From CAVVPY01 sp963750295 (GTDB taxonomy: Bacteria; Actinomycetota; Actinomycetes; Mycobacteriales; Jatrophihabitantaceae): a stretch of 64,000 bases of DNA. Location of the stretch: assembly GCA_963750295.1 (NCBI GenBank), contig CAVVPY010000001.1:1488001-1552000 (forward strand), in the 5' to 3' direction. The notes under the pieces are model-generated. The model did not search any database. It was not told the origin of the DNA and was given only the letters and a program-made list of their open reading frames with translations. Below, in pieces: positions 16,810-24,340 of this stretch; the first letter of the stretch is position 1, and every line of letters starts with the position of its first letter. The position numbers and the translations under genes were made by a program.

Positions 16810-17720
16810 CGGACGCCGCAATCCCCGCGGTGCGCGTGCACGCCGCAGCGATCGACTCGGTCGATGCGGTGATCGGCAGCATCGGCCCTGACCAGTGGTC
16901 GCTCGCCACCCCGTGCTCGGAGTGGGACGTCCGGGCGCTGGTCAACCACCTCGCGTCCGAGGCGCTCTGGACGCCTCCGCTGCTCGACGGCCGCACCATC
17001 GCGGAGGTCGGTTCGAGGCTGGACGGTGACCTGCTCGGCGCCGATCCGATCGGGTCGTGGACGGCGGCCAAGGGCGCCGCCGACGCCGCCGCGCAGGCAC
17101 TCGAGTCGGGCGAGCAGGTCGTCCACCTGAGCTTCGGTGACTTCCCCGCTGCGGAGTACCTCGCGCAACTGAGCGCCGACTACCTCATCCACGGCTGGGA
17201 TCTCGCCGTCACCCTCGGCCTGGACGACCGCCTCGACGCCGACCTCGTCGCCTCGGTCGGTGCCTGGTTCGGCCCGATGGCTGCTGCCTATCGCGACGCC
17301 GGCGTGGTCGCGGCGGCGGACTCCGACCCGCAGACCACGCTGCTCGCCGAGTTCGGACGTTCACGCGCCACCGCCGCGACCCGCGCCGCTGTGAATCGGT
17401 TCGGCGCGGCGTTCGACCGTCGCGACGTCGACGCGATCATGGCGGCGATGACGGCGGATTGTGCCTTCGAGTCGACCGGGCCCCCGGACGGGACGCGCCA
17501 CGAGGGCCAGGCTGCCGTCCGCGCGGCGTGGACCGAGCTGTTCGCATCATCGGCGGATGCGAGCTTCGCGACCGAGGAGCTGATCGTCTGTGGCGACCGT
17601 GCCGTGGCCCGGTGGCGGTACACGTGGGGACCCGGTGCCGACGACCACGTCCGAGGTGTCGACGTCTTCCACGTCCGCGATGGCCTGGTGGCCGAGAAGC
17701 TGTCCTACGTCAAGGGCTAA
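16806..17720 (+). CDS. TIGR03086-family (DinB/MDMPI-like) protein fused to a SnoaL-like domain
   Basis: In this 304-residue protein, residues ~1-185 match the mycothiol-dependent maleylpyruvate-isomerase-like/TIGR03086 fold ('WSLATPCSEWDVRALVNHLASEALW' and 'DYLIHGWDLAVTLG', with the metal-binding His residues of the DinB fold). Residues ~195-304 are an NTF2/SnoaL-like domain ('AAFDRRDVDAIMAAMTADCAFEST', 'DVFHVRDGLVAEKLSYVKG'). It is coupled to the cupin gene by ATGA. A mycothiol-dependent transferase or isomerase role is possible by family. The SnoaL fusion is a less common arrangement and may add a second binding site. Confidence 0.85.
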   Translation: MTDAAIPAVRVHAAAIDSVDAVIGSIGPDQWSLATPCSEWDVRALVNHLASEALWTPPLLDGRTIAEVGSRLDGDLLGADPIGSWTAAKGAADAAAQALESGEQVVHLSFGDFPAAEYLAQLSADYLIHGWDLAVTLGLDDRLDADLVASVGAWFGPMAAAYRDAGVVAAADSDPQTTLLAEFGRSRATAATRAAVNRFGAAFDRRDVDAIMAAMTADCAFESTGPPDGTRHEGQAAVRAAWTELFASSADASFATEELIVCGDRAVARWRYTWGPGADDHVRGVDVFHVRDGLVAEKLSYVKG

Positions 17721-17935
17721 TCCACCGGTGCCGGTTTGGGCGCCCAGCCGATGTCCTGCGGCACCAGTCCGATGGTCGCCGGCAGTGCGGCGACCTGAGC
17801 GCGGATGTCGGCCAGCAGGTCGAGCAGGTGCGCAGGGCTGTCGTACAGGCCGGCGCCGGACTGCCGTCCTCGCTCGAGGAACACGCCGAAGGTCACGCAG
17901 CCAGCAGCGAGGAAGGCCAGCCACAGGACGATCAC
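17717..17935 (-). CDS. Small single-span membrane protein, unknown function
   Basis: This 72-residue product has one N-terminal hydrophobic segment ('VLWLAFLAAGCVTFGVFLERG', residues 3-22), a short acidic/amphipathic helix ('SPAHLLDLLADIRAQVAALPATIGL') and a Pro-rich tail. GTG 17935 overlaps the stop of the upstream sigma4-like gene (GTGA), and its own stop overlaps the convergent TIGR03086 gene by four bases. No family was recognised. The tight coupling suggests it works with the sigma4-like protein, possibly as a membrane partner; that is inference. Confidence 0.6.
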   Translation of the reverse strand: MIVLWLAFLAAGCVTFGVFLERGRQSGAGLYDSPAHLLDLLADIRAQVAALPATIGLVPQDIGWAPKPAPVD

Positions 17936-18267
17936 GGTCGCCGCTCCGCGCAGAGCTGCGCGCCCAGACCGACGAGACCCAGCGCGGCCTCGGCCCGAAC
18001 CGTGGCGAGCGGCAGTCGCAGCTGCCCGGCAATTTCACGTTGCGTGCGGCCATGGGCGTAGGTGAGGTCGAGGACCGTCCAGCGCAATGTGCCCAGCTGG
18101 TCAACCGCGGCACGCCACCACTCGAGCCCACCCGGCTGCTGCACGGTTTCGGCCGGCACAGCGGTTTCGGCCGGCACAGCGATCTCGGCCGGCGCAGGTG
18201 GTGCCCCGATCACGCCAAGGGCGGCTACTGCTTCCGTGCCGATGATGTGCGGCTTGCGATTGGCCAC
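17932..18267 (-). CDS. Short protein with sigma-70 region 4-like helix-turn-helix
   Basis: The GTG start at 18267 gives 111 residues. The N-terminal half is a Pro/Ala repeat region (AVPAET copies) and the C-terminal half resembles sigma region 4: 'LGTLRWTVLDLTYAHGRTQREIAGQLRLPLATVRAEAALGLVGLGAQL'. No region 2 is present, and the sequence upstream of 18267 in this frame is not coding-like. It could be a DNA-binding regulator or a decayed ECF sigma factor. It is coupled to the small membrane protein downstream. Confidence 0.6.
   Translation of the reverse strand: MANRKPHIIGTEAVAALGVIGAPPAPAEIAVPAETAVPAETVQQPGGLEWWRAAVDQLGTLRWTVLDLTYAHGRTQREIAGQLRLPLATVRAEAALGLVGLGAQLCAERRP
18145..18198. repeat. 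Three tandem 18-bp units inside the sigma4-like gene
   Basis: GGTTTCGGCCGGCACAGC occurs twice back to back (18145-18162 and 18163-18180) and a third copy (18181-18198) matches at 14 of 18 positions. The unit is a multiple of three and encodes the AVPAET-type repeats, so copy-number change would keep the frame. Confidence 0.8.
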
Positions 18268-18453
18268 CAGGGGTCCCCGTCCACTGTGCCCTGGCGGGTG
18301 AGCCCGGGCCACGAGAGCCCGATGCCCTGATGTACCCGGGTCATTCCCCAATCCGGCGCAACCGAAACCCGCACCATGGTGTGCCTGGCCATCCGCGCTG
18401 TCGCCGGCTGCCAGCGATCGAACTGACCAACGCCGGTGAGCCGGGGATTGGAG

Positions 18454-18487
18454 CAGGTATAGGTGGGTGGTTACCCATCCATACCTG
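18454..18487. repeat. 15-bp imperfect inverted repeat (stem-loop or operator)
   Basis: CAGGTATAGGTGGGT (18454-18468) faces ACCCATCCATACCTG (18473-18487) across four bases, with 13 of 15 positions pairing. No T-run follows, so an operator or RNA structure is more likely than a terminator. It lies in the 300-base stretch between the sigma4-like gene start and the AraC remnant; nothing else is evident there. Confidence 0.6.
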
Positions 18488-18569
18488 CACAAATCGTCAC
18501 CGGCCTTCGGCCACCGGCTCGATCGCCTCGGCGACAAGGCCGTGCGAATAGTGGTGGACCTCCATCGCG

Positions 18570-18810
18570 GTGTCGGCGACCGTCCCACCGCGGTTGCCCG
18601 AACTGTTGTTGATCGAGGTGCTGTGGTTGCACCTGGCCAGCGCACCGGCAGCCGACCACGGCTGCCTGGCCGCGCTGCATGATCGCGTGTCGACGGTCTC
18701 GCGTTCGCTGCTCGACGCGTCGGCTACGACTCGGAAGAGGCCTCAGCAGGGCCTTCAAGCGCATCCTCGGCCTGTCACCCAGTGCCTGGCGCGGCGCACA
18801 CACGCTTCGG
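18570..18810 (+). pseudogene. Remnant of an AraC-family regulator (cupin_6/AraC type)
   Basis: Pieces of one family appear in order but in different frames. First come 'LPELLLIEVLWLHLASAPAADHGCLAALHD' (from ~18591) and 'VSRSLLDA' (~18702-18725). Then comes the second helix-turn-helix 'VGYDSEEA' in another frame, and 'SRAFKRILGLSPSAWRGAH' (~18745-18801) in a third. The intervening HTH segment is missing. This is a deleted and frameshifted AraC/XylS-type activator of the cupin-AraC class; no intact promoter or start is visible. Confidence 0.75.
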
Positions 18811-18855
18811 TGAGCGATCGCGTTCCCGCAAGAGCTCAAATTTCTTAACAAAGAC

Positions 18856-18885
18856 TTGACATTAGGCAGAGGGTAGGCCGAGGAT
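18856..18885 (+). promoter_or_regulatory. Possible sigma-70-type promoter for the DUF5995 gene
   Basis: TTGACA (18856-18861) is followed after 18 bases by GAGGAT (18880-18885). The predicted leader would include a 7-bp stem CGGTCGT/ACGACCG at 18925-18931 and 18940-18946. The -10 match is weak. Confidence 0.3.
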
Positions 18886-18971
18886 CGGAACCCTCCCCGT
18901 AGGTCAGTTCGGCAACGCACAACTCGGTCGTAATCCGGTACGACCGACTCCCCTACGTCCGAGGAGTTCTC

Positions 18972-19937
18972 GTGGCACGTGCCCATTTCCGCTCAACGCT
19001 GCTCGCAATCGCCGCGTCCCTGCTCGCCTTTGCTCCCAACGCCCGCGCCGATTCGACCCCGTACACGCCGTGGTCGTCGATGCTGCCCGGGTGGAGCGCC
19101 CAGTTCGCGCCGGGCAGCGACAACGACTGCGCCGCAGGCCGCTCGTCGTGCCTGTCGGCCACCCTCAAGGAGCAGCTGCACATCTTCACCCCGAACGGGC
19201 AGACGTGCTCACATCTGGCGATCTTTCCGCTCGCGTATGTCCGGATGACGCAGACCTACGGGTGGACGCGCGACCAGGCCGGTTACTACCACGACGTGCC
19301 GTACATGAACCACATGGACGCGGTGTTCGCCCGCTACTACACCGACGCCTACTACCACTGGGCCGACGGCGACCGCGCGCTCGTCCCACAGTCCTGGTTG
19401 GTCGCCTTCGACGCGGCGCAGAACAAGACCGTGACCGGTGCCGGTGACCTGTTCCTCGGCATGAACGCACACATCAACCGTGACTTGCCCTTCGTGCTCT
19501 ACGCATCGGGGCTGCTCGAATCGGACGGCACCTCCGGCAAGGCGGACTACGACGCTGTCGAGCAATGGCTCAGCGACGACACTGCACCCCTGTTGGCCGA
19601 GGCGGCGCAGCGTTTCGATCCGTCCATGGGCGACAGCAACAATCCAGTCGTCAACTACTCGGCTTTCCAGTTGGTGTCGTCGTGGCGCGAGAACGCTTGG
19701 CGCAACGCCGAAGCCCTCGCATCGGCGCCCACCATCGCCGCACGCGACCAGATCGCCGCGAACATCGAGACCAACGCCAACCTGATCGCCCAGGGCATGC
19801 TGCAGTCCTTCGGCTACAACCCACTCGTGGGCGGCACGGCTGCCCGCGATGCGTACTGCACCGCGCACAACGGCGACACGGCAGCGATGCCCTACCCGAT
19901 GGGAACGCCCGCCCCGTACAAGAACAAGGTCACCTAG
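18972..19937 (+). CDS. Secreted DUF5995-family protein
   Basis: This 321-residue protein has a signal peptide (residues 1-26, 'FRSTLLAIAASLLAFAPNARA'). The mature part has the DUF5995-like features 'HLAIFPLAYVRMTQTYGW', 'YYHDVPYMNHMDAVFARYYTDAYYHW', 'ALVPQSWLVAFDAA' and 'FLGMNAHINRDLPFVLYASGLL', with repeated His/Asp clusters compatible with a buried metal site. GTG 18972 is supported by GAGGAG at 18961-18966. The biochemical function of the family is unknown to me. It stands alone, convergent with the heliorhodopsin gene. Confidence 0.85.
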   Translation: MARAHFRSTLLAIAASLLAFAPNARADSTPYTPWSSMLPGWSAQFAPGSDNDCAAGRSSCLSATLKEQLHIFTPNGQTCSHLAIFPLAYVRMTQTYGWTRDQAGYYHDVPYMNHMDAVFARYYTDAYYHWADGDRALVPQSWLVAFDAAQNKTVTGAGDLFLGMNAHINRDLPFVLYASGLLESDGTSGKADYDAVEQWLSDDTAPLLAEAAQRFDPSMGDSNNPVVNYSAFQLVSSWRENAWRNAEALASAPTIAARDQIAANIETNANLIAQGMLQSFGYNPLVGGTAARDAYCTAHNGDTAAMPYPMGTPAPYKNKVT

Positions 19938-19962
19938 CCTGCCGGACGGACCACAGGTTCGG

Positions 19963-20748
19963 TCAGGATGCCAGTGACCCGGCGAAGATCTGCCAGGCAA
20001 GCAGCGACTTCGCCACCAGGCTGAGGACCAGGTAGGTCTTCTCGCCGAACGCGTAGTCGCGCCACGGCCCGATGCCGCGGTACTGCAACCACTGGTTGAC
20101 CGCGAAGGTGAAGAAGGCGATCAGCAGCGAGACGTAGATGGCGAACACGAAGCCGGGCACCGTGTCGGAGCCGACGAGGTTGATCGTGATGGCGACCCAG
20201 GGGGCGGCTCCGGCGAGCGTGCCGAACCAGAACGGCAGCATCGTCGTCCGTGAGCGCCCAGGCGGGTTCATCGTTTCCTGCAGCCAACCGAACAGGATCA
20301 TCGCGATGTTGGCGCCGATGACGACGACGACGGTCGAGATGCCGGTAAGCCCGAAGTAGAACCCGATCAAGACGATCATGATCGTGGCGCTCAGCGAGTA
20401 TTCGATCCAGCGAACCCGGTTGATCCCGCGGGCCAGATCCGTTTCGTAGACCGAGCGCAACAGGGTGGCGGTCAGGAGGTGATCGGCGGCGGCGAGGAAC
20501 AGGAAGACCGCCACCGCCGGCCCGATCGCGACGTCGAACAATGCACTCGGCGCAGCCGGTGCGGTCCCCGGCGCGCCTGCTGGATAGGACGAGGTGACGG
20601 TGATCGCGAACCCGCCGGCAAGCAGCAGGACCGCCGCGCCCTGCACTGCATGCAGGACGGCCAGGCCGAGATTCCACCGCCGCAACCCCGCGAGGCGCGT
20701 ACTCGTGACACCGGTCGCCACCGCTGACGGCACGGTCGGAGCGGTCAT
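19963..20748 (-). CDS. Heliorhodopsin (HeR)
   Basis: This 261-residue seven-helix membrane protein has heliorhodopsin signatures: 'LRRWNLGLAVLHAVQGAAVLLL' in helix A, 'RVRWIEYSLSATIMIVLIG' in helix C, and 'LSLVAKSLLAWQIFAGSL' in helix G, whose Lys is the retinal Schiff-base residue. The EYS motif of helix C replaces the proton-pump carboxylate triad, and the predicted topology has the N-terminus inside. HeRs bind retinal, have slow photocycles and are thought to act as light sensors or enzyme partners rather than pumps. No retinal or carotenoid genes are nearby. It is divergent from the CsoR-family gene. Confidence 0.93.
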   Translation of the reverse strand: MTAPTVPSAVATGVTSTRLAGLRRWNLGLAVLHAVQGAAVLLLAGGFAITVTSSYPAGAPGTAPAAPSALFDVAIGPAVAVFLFLAAADHLLTATLLRSVYETDLARGINRVRWIEYSLSATIMIVLIGFYFGLTGISTVVVVIGANIAMILFGWLQETMNPPGRSRTTMLPFWFGTLAGAAPWVAITINLVGSDTVPGFVFAIYVSLLIAFFTFAVNQWLQYRGIGPWRDYAFGEKTYLVLSLVAKSLLAWQIFAGSLAS

Positions 20749-20804
20749 GGGCCGGTGCTCGATTCGACGGTCACAAGTCTTACGCTATCCCAGTCGTTCG
20801 CGTA

Positions 20805-20818
20805 TACCCCTAGGGGTA
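20805..20818. promoter_or_regulatory. CsoR-type operator palindrome TACCCCTAGGGGTA
   Basis: This perfect 14-bp palindrome with a GC-rich core lies 8 bases before the CsoR-family start and 56 bases upstream of the heliorhodopsin ATG. It matches the general form of CsoR/CstR sites (AT-flanked C-run facing a G-run). It likely mediates autoregulation and could influence the divergent HeR gene. Confidence 0.75.
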
Positions 20819-20826
20819 GTGGTATC

Positions 20827-21105
20827 ATGGTGATCATGGAGATCGAAGCCGGAGCAACCGAAGAGGTCATCAAGCGGTTGCGCCGCATCGAAGGGCAGGT
20901 CGGCGGCATCGTCCGGATGCTCGAGGAGCACCGGGACTGCGCCGACGTCGTCACCCAACTCGCAGCTGCGAGCCGCGCGCTGGACCGCGCCGGGTTCAAA
21001 CTGCTCTCGGCCGGCATGCGCCAGTGCTTGTCGGCATCCGCTGCCGGCGAGGTCGAGCCGATGAGCGCCGAACAGATGGAGAAGTTGTTCCTCACCCTGG
21101 CCTGA
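20827..21105 (+). CDS. CsoR-family repressor with Cys-Cys, CstR-like sensor site
   Basis: This 92-residue all-helical CsoR/RcnR-family protein contains 'VIKRLRRIEGQVGGIVRMLEEHRDCADVVTQLAAASRALDRAGFKLLSAGMRQCL'. The first Cys (RDCADV) and last Cys (RQCL) are kept, but the position of the copper-ligand His of CsoR (H61 in M. tuberculosis) is Gly. Two Cys without His is the arrangement of the persulfide sensor CstR rather than Cu(I)-sensing CsoR. ATG 20827 or 20836 are both possible. It precedes an MMPL exporter and a DUF302 gene in what looks like one operon. Confidence 0.88.
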   Translation: MVIMEIEAGATEEVIKRLRRIEGQVGGIVRMLEEHRDCADVVTQLAAASRALDRAGFKLLSAGMRQCLSASAAGEVEPMSAEQMEKLFLTLA

Positions 21106-21194
21106 TCGACACCGCGTGAGCCGTGCCCGACCTGGGTACACATCATCCGGTGGAGTTGTCGTATATACCCTACCCCGTACCCTGTGGAGTCCGC

Positions 21195-23477
21195 ATGCCT
21201 GCTTCTGTCACCGCCCCGCACTCGCCCGTCCGGCCCAAACCCGGACCCCGGCCGCGGCCAGGGTCGCGGCCGCTGCCGCGGCCGGCCGCCCACGGCCCAC
21301 AGTCCCGGCAGGGACTGGCCCGCCTCGGCGCGTGGGCGGCAACCCACCTGCGGGTCGTGCTGGTGGCGTGGCTGCTCGTGCTCGGGGTCTTCGGGGCGTT
21401 CGCACCCCAGGTCGAGTCTGCGTTGTCGGGAGCAGGCTGGGAGGACACCGGTAGCCAGTCGGTGGCAGCGCGGGCAGTTATCGCCAAGAACTTCGACGGG
21501 ATGGGCGCCACGGCGCTCCAGGTCGTGGTGCATGACGGCTCCGGTCCGATTGCACAGAACCCGGCCGCGCAGCGCATCGTCTGGCGAGCCGAGGCCCTGC
21601 TCCGCGCGGACACCCGCGTCAGCACCGTCGTCCCACCCCGACCGGGCCTGTCGTTGTCCAAGGACGGCTCGACCGCGGTGATCCAGGGCGGTGCCGCGGC
21701 GGACGCCAACGCAATGGTCCGGGCTGCCGACGACCTGACCGGGCCGATCTCGGATCTCGCCACGCCCACGGTGTCAGTCAATCTCAGCGGTGACAGTGCC
21801 TTGTGGTCGGACTTCAACAAGGTCAATCACGCGGCGATGATCAAGTCCGAGGTGCTGTCGTGGCCGGTGACGATGATCGTCCTCGTGCTCGCTTTCGGCA
21901 CCCTCGTTGCGGCCGGGCTGCCACTGATGCTCACCCTCGTCGGCCTGCTCACCGCCGCCGGCGCACTGGTCATCTCCACCCACATCGCACCAGTCAGCAT
22001 CTGGGCACTCAACTTCGCGCTCATGTTCGCGCTCGCGCTGGGGATCGACTACGCACTGTTCCTGGTCGTGCGCTTCCGTGCCGCGCTTCGCAAACGTGCC
22101 GACGAACCGGACCGCAAGCAGGCGACAGTCGACGCGGTAGCCGAAACCATGGCCACCGCGGGCAAGGCCATCGCGTTCAGCGGCATTACCGTGCTGATCT
22201 CACTGTCGACCATTCTCATCGTCCCGAGTCCTGCGTTCCGCAGCATGGCGCTCGGCATCATGCTGTCGGTCATCGCGGTGCTGGCTGCGACGCTCACCCT
22301 GCTGCCGGCGGTACTCGGCGCGCTCGGGACGAGGATCGACGCGGGACGCGTTCGGCTACCTGGAGCGCGACGCCGCGAAATTCGACACCGGCACGCGGCC
22401 GCCGACTCGGACGGGCAGCCCGCGCGACGCGGGCTGGAAAAGGGGTTGCATCGCTGGGGCGGCCTGCTGCACCGCCGCCCATGGCTGGCCGGAGGGCTCG
22501 TCCTCGCCGTTCTCGCGATCCTTGCTGCGCCGGTGCTCGGACTTCGCACCGGCATGCCCAGCATCACCATCATCCCCGCCGACGAATCCGCGCGTGCCGG
22601 TTATCAGCAGATCGTGCAGGACTTCGGTCCCGGCACTCCTGGAACGTTGCAGGTCGTCACTCCGGCCGCGGACGCGGTCGCGGCACAGCAAGCGCTCTCG
22701 CGCGACAGCGGGATCGCCGCCACCATGCCCTCAGGCACGAACAACGGCTGGGCCATGTTCCTGGCGGTGCCCACGACCGATGCCTCCGCGGCGGCGACCG
22801 GGACCACCATCGACCGGATTCGAACCGAGTTGCCCAGCGGCTCGCTCGTCGGTGGCGCAGCCGCCGAAAATCACGATCTGGAGACTGTGCTCAGCGCACG
22901 CACTCCCCTGGTGTTCGCGCTGCTCATCGGGCTCGGGTTCCTGCTGCTGCTGGTAGCACTCGGCAGTCCGCTCGTCGCGTTCGTGGGCACGGTGACCAAC
23001 CTGGCTTCGATTGCCGCAGCATTCGGCGTGGCTAAATTGATCTTCCAGGACGGGCACTTGTCCGGCCTGCTCAATTTCGAGCCGCAGGGCTTCGTCGACG
23101 CGTGGGGACCGCTGTTCTTCGGCGCCATGCTCACGGGTGTGGCGATGGACTACACGCTGTTCCTGCTGTCCGCCGCGCGCGAGCAGTACGACGCCACCGG
23201 CGACCCGCAGCACGCGATGCGCGAAGCGCTGCGCACGTCGGGCCGGGTGGTGGTAGCTGCGGCAGGCGTGATGGTCGCGGTCTTCATGACCTTCGCGCTG
23301 TCCGGCCCGCTGGCGCCGAAGGAGATGGGGATCATCCTCGCGGTCGCTGTCTTCCTGGACGCCTTGTGCATCCGACTCATCGTCCTGCCGGTCGTGCTCC
23401 GACTGACCGGTCACGGCGCCTGGCATGCCCCGCACTGGCTCAAGCGACTACTGCCCGACGTGCGTTTCTCCCACTAG
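21195..23477 (+). CDS. MMPL-family RND transporter
   Basis: This 760-residue membrane protein has two MMPL repeats, each with one helix, a large extracytoplasmic domain and about five further helices. Recognisable parts are 'HLRVVLVAWLLVLGVFGAFAP' (TM1), 'ALMFALALGIDYALFLVVRFR', 'TVLISLSTILIVPSPAFRSMALGIMLSV', 'GPLFFGAMLTGVAMDYTLFLLSAAREQYD' and 'VAVFLDALCIRLIVLPVVLRLTG'. The GxDY and GxxMDYT motifs carry the proton-relay Asp. ATG 21195 is supported by GGAG at 21186-21189. MMPL proteins export lipids, siderophores or toxic compounds; here it is probably controlled by the CsoR-family protein upstream. Confidence 0.92.
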   Translation: MPASVTAPHSPVRPKPGPRPRPGSRPLPRPAAHGPQSRQGLARLGAWAATHLRVVLVAWLLVLGVFGAFAPQVESALSGAGWEDTGSQSVAARAVIAKNFDGMGATALQVVVHDGSGPIAQNPAAQRIVWRAEALLRADTRVSTVVPPRPGLSLSKDGSTAVIQGGAAADANAMVRAADDLTGPISDLATPTVSVNLSGDSALWSDFNKVNHAAMIKSEVLSWPVTMIVLVLAFGTLVAAGLPLMLTLVGLLTAAGALVISTHIAPVSIWALNFALMFALALGIDYALFLVVRFRAALRKRADEPDRKQATVDAVAETMATAGKAIAFSGITVLISLSTILIVPSPAFRSMALGIMLSVIAVLAATLTLLPAVLGALGTRIDAGRVRLPGARRREIRHRHAAADSDGQPARRGLEKGLHRWGGLLHRRPWLAGGLVLAVLAILAAPVLGLRTGMPSITIIPADESARAGYQQIVQDFGPGTPGTLQVVTPAADAVAAQQALSRDSGIAATMPSGTNNGWAMFLAVPTTDASAAATGTTIDRIRTELPSGSLVGGAAAENHDLETVLSARTPLVFALLIGLGFLLLLVALGSPLVAFVGTVTNLASIAAAFGVAKLIFQDGHLSGLLNFEPQGFVDAWGPLFFGAMLTGVAMDYTLFLLSAAREQYDATGDPQHAMREALRTSGRVVVAAAGVMVAVFMTFALSGPLAPKEMGIILAVAVFLDALCIRLIVLPVVLRLTGHGAWHAPHWLKRLLPDVRFSH

Positions 23478-23498
23478 AGATCGAATCGAGGATCACTC

Positions 23499-23918
23499 AT
23501 GCCCGGCTACGCAATCACCGTCGAACTGGATACAGACTTTGCCGCCGCACGGGACAAGGTGGTGGCCGCGCTCGCCGAGCAAGGCTTCGGCGTGCTCACC
23601 GAAATCGACATCGCCGCCGCCCTGAAGGACAAGCTCGGCAAGGACATCCCGCCCCAGGTCATCCTCGGTGCCTGCAACCCGATACTCGCCGACCGCGCTT
23701 TGACCGTCGAGCCGTCGATCGGGTTGCTGCTGCCGTGCAACGTCGTCGTTCGCTCGATCGGCGACGACCGCACTGTCGTCGAAGCCCTGGACCCAGCGGT
23801 CATGGTCAGTTCCACCGGTAACGCAGAGCTGGAGCCGGTGGCCACCGAGGCCCGCGAACGACTCACCGCCGCCCTCGACACCCTGACCCGTTCGGCCGCG
23901 AACAGCGATGCCGGCTAA
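23499..23918 (+). CDS. DUF302-domain protein
   Basis: In this 139-residue cytosolic protein nearly the whole length is a DUF302 domain: 'DTDFAAARDKVVAALAEQGFGVLTEIDIAAALKDKLGKD', 'VILGACNPILADRAL', 'IGLLLPCNVVVRS'. The second motif contains the conserved Cys and Asn-Pro. DUF302 genes commonly accompany sulfur- or metal-stress operons, but no activity is assigned. It starts 21 bases after the MMPL gene, behind a GAGGATC ribosome site, completing a csoR-like-mmpL-DUF302 operon. Confidence 0.88.
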   Translation: MPGYAITVELDTDFAAARDKVVAALAEQGFGVLTEIDIAAALKDKLGKDIPPQVILGACNPILADRALTVEPSIGLLLPCNVVVRSIGDDRTVVEALDPAVMVSSTGNAELEPVATEARERLTAALDTLTRSAANSDAG

Positions 23919-24036
23919 CTCGACAGGTACCACACCGAGGTGGCGGCAGACAGGGTGATCGTCGCCGTGGATCGACTGCCTAGCAGTCGACTGCCCCACG
24001 ACGCCGGGACGTCGAAGTCGTCGCCACCGAATACGG

Positions 24037-24340
24037 TCACGTTGACGAAGCGGAGTCGCGGTCACGCTCGAGTCGATCGACGGCGAAGTCGGCGAACCAC
24101 GCCGGTTGCGGCAGCCAGGTGGTAGCCGTGCTGAAGCCGAAGGCATGCGCGTTCGAGTCCCACGGCAACGGGACGCGGCTGCCGTCGCGACCGTGCTCCG
24201 TGTGCTGCGATCGGGTCCAGATCGGGTCCTGCCGAACGTGGTCGGGCAGATCCTGGACCTCGGGCAGCACCAGTTCCTCGCCCTGATACAGATAGACCGA
24301 GCCCGGGAGCACGAGCGTAAGCATCATGGCCGCGCTCGCC
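24037..24340 (-). pseudogene. Internal fragment of a GH13 alpha-glucosidase
   Basis: The reverse strand encodes a roughly 95-residue piece with the GH13 oligo-1,6-glucosidase pattern: 'LPGSVYLYQGEEL', 'LPEVQDLPDHVRQDPIW', 'GRDGSRVPLPW', 'QPAWFADFAVDRLERD'. In complete enzymes this sits in the last third of the catalytic barrel. Both flanks are missing: the 5' side ends abruptly near 24340, where an unrelated forward-strand fragment begins, and the 3' side runs into a stop at 24037. Confidence 0.8.

Noticed and set aside
13219..17720. Antibiotic biosynthetic gene cluster around the SARP regulator
   Set aside because: No polyketide synthase, NRPS, terpene or tailoring set is nearby; only a cupin and a TIGR03086-SnoaL protein.
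19963..20748. Proton-pumping type-1 rhodopsin
   Set aside because: The helix-C carboxylate motif of pumps is absent (EYS instead), and the helix-A and helix-G motifs are those of heliorhodopsins.
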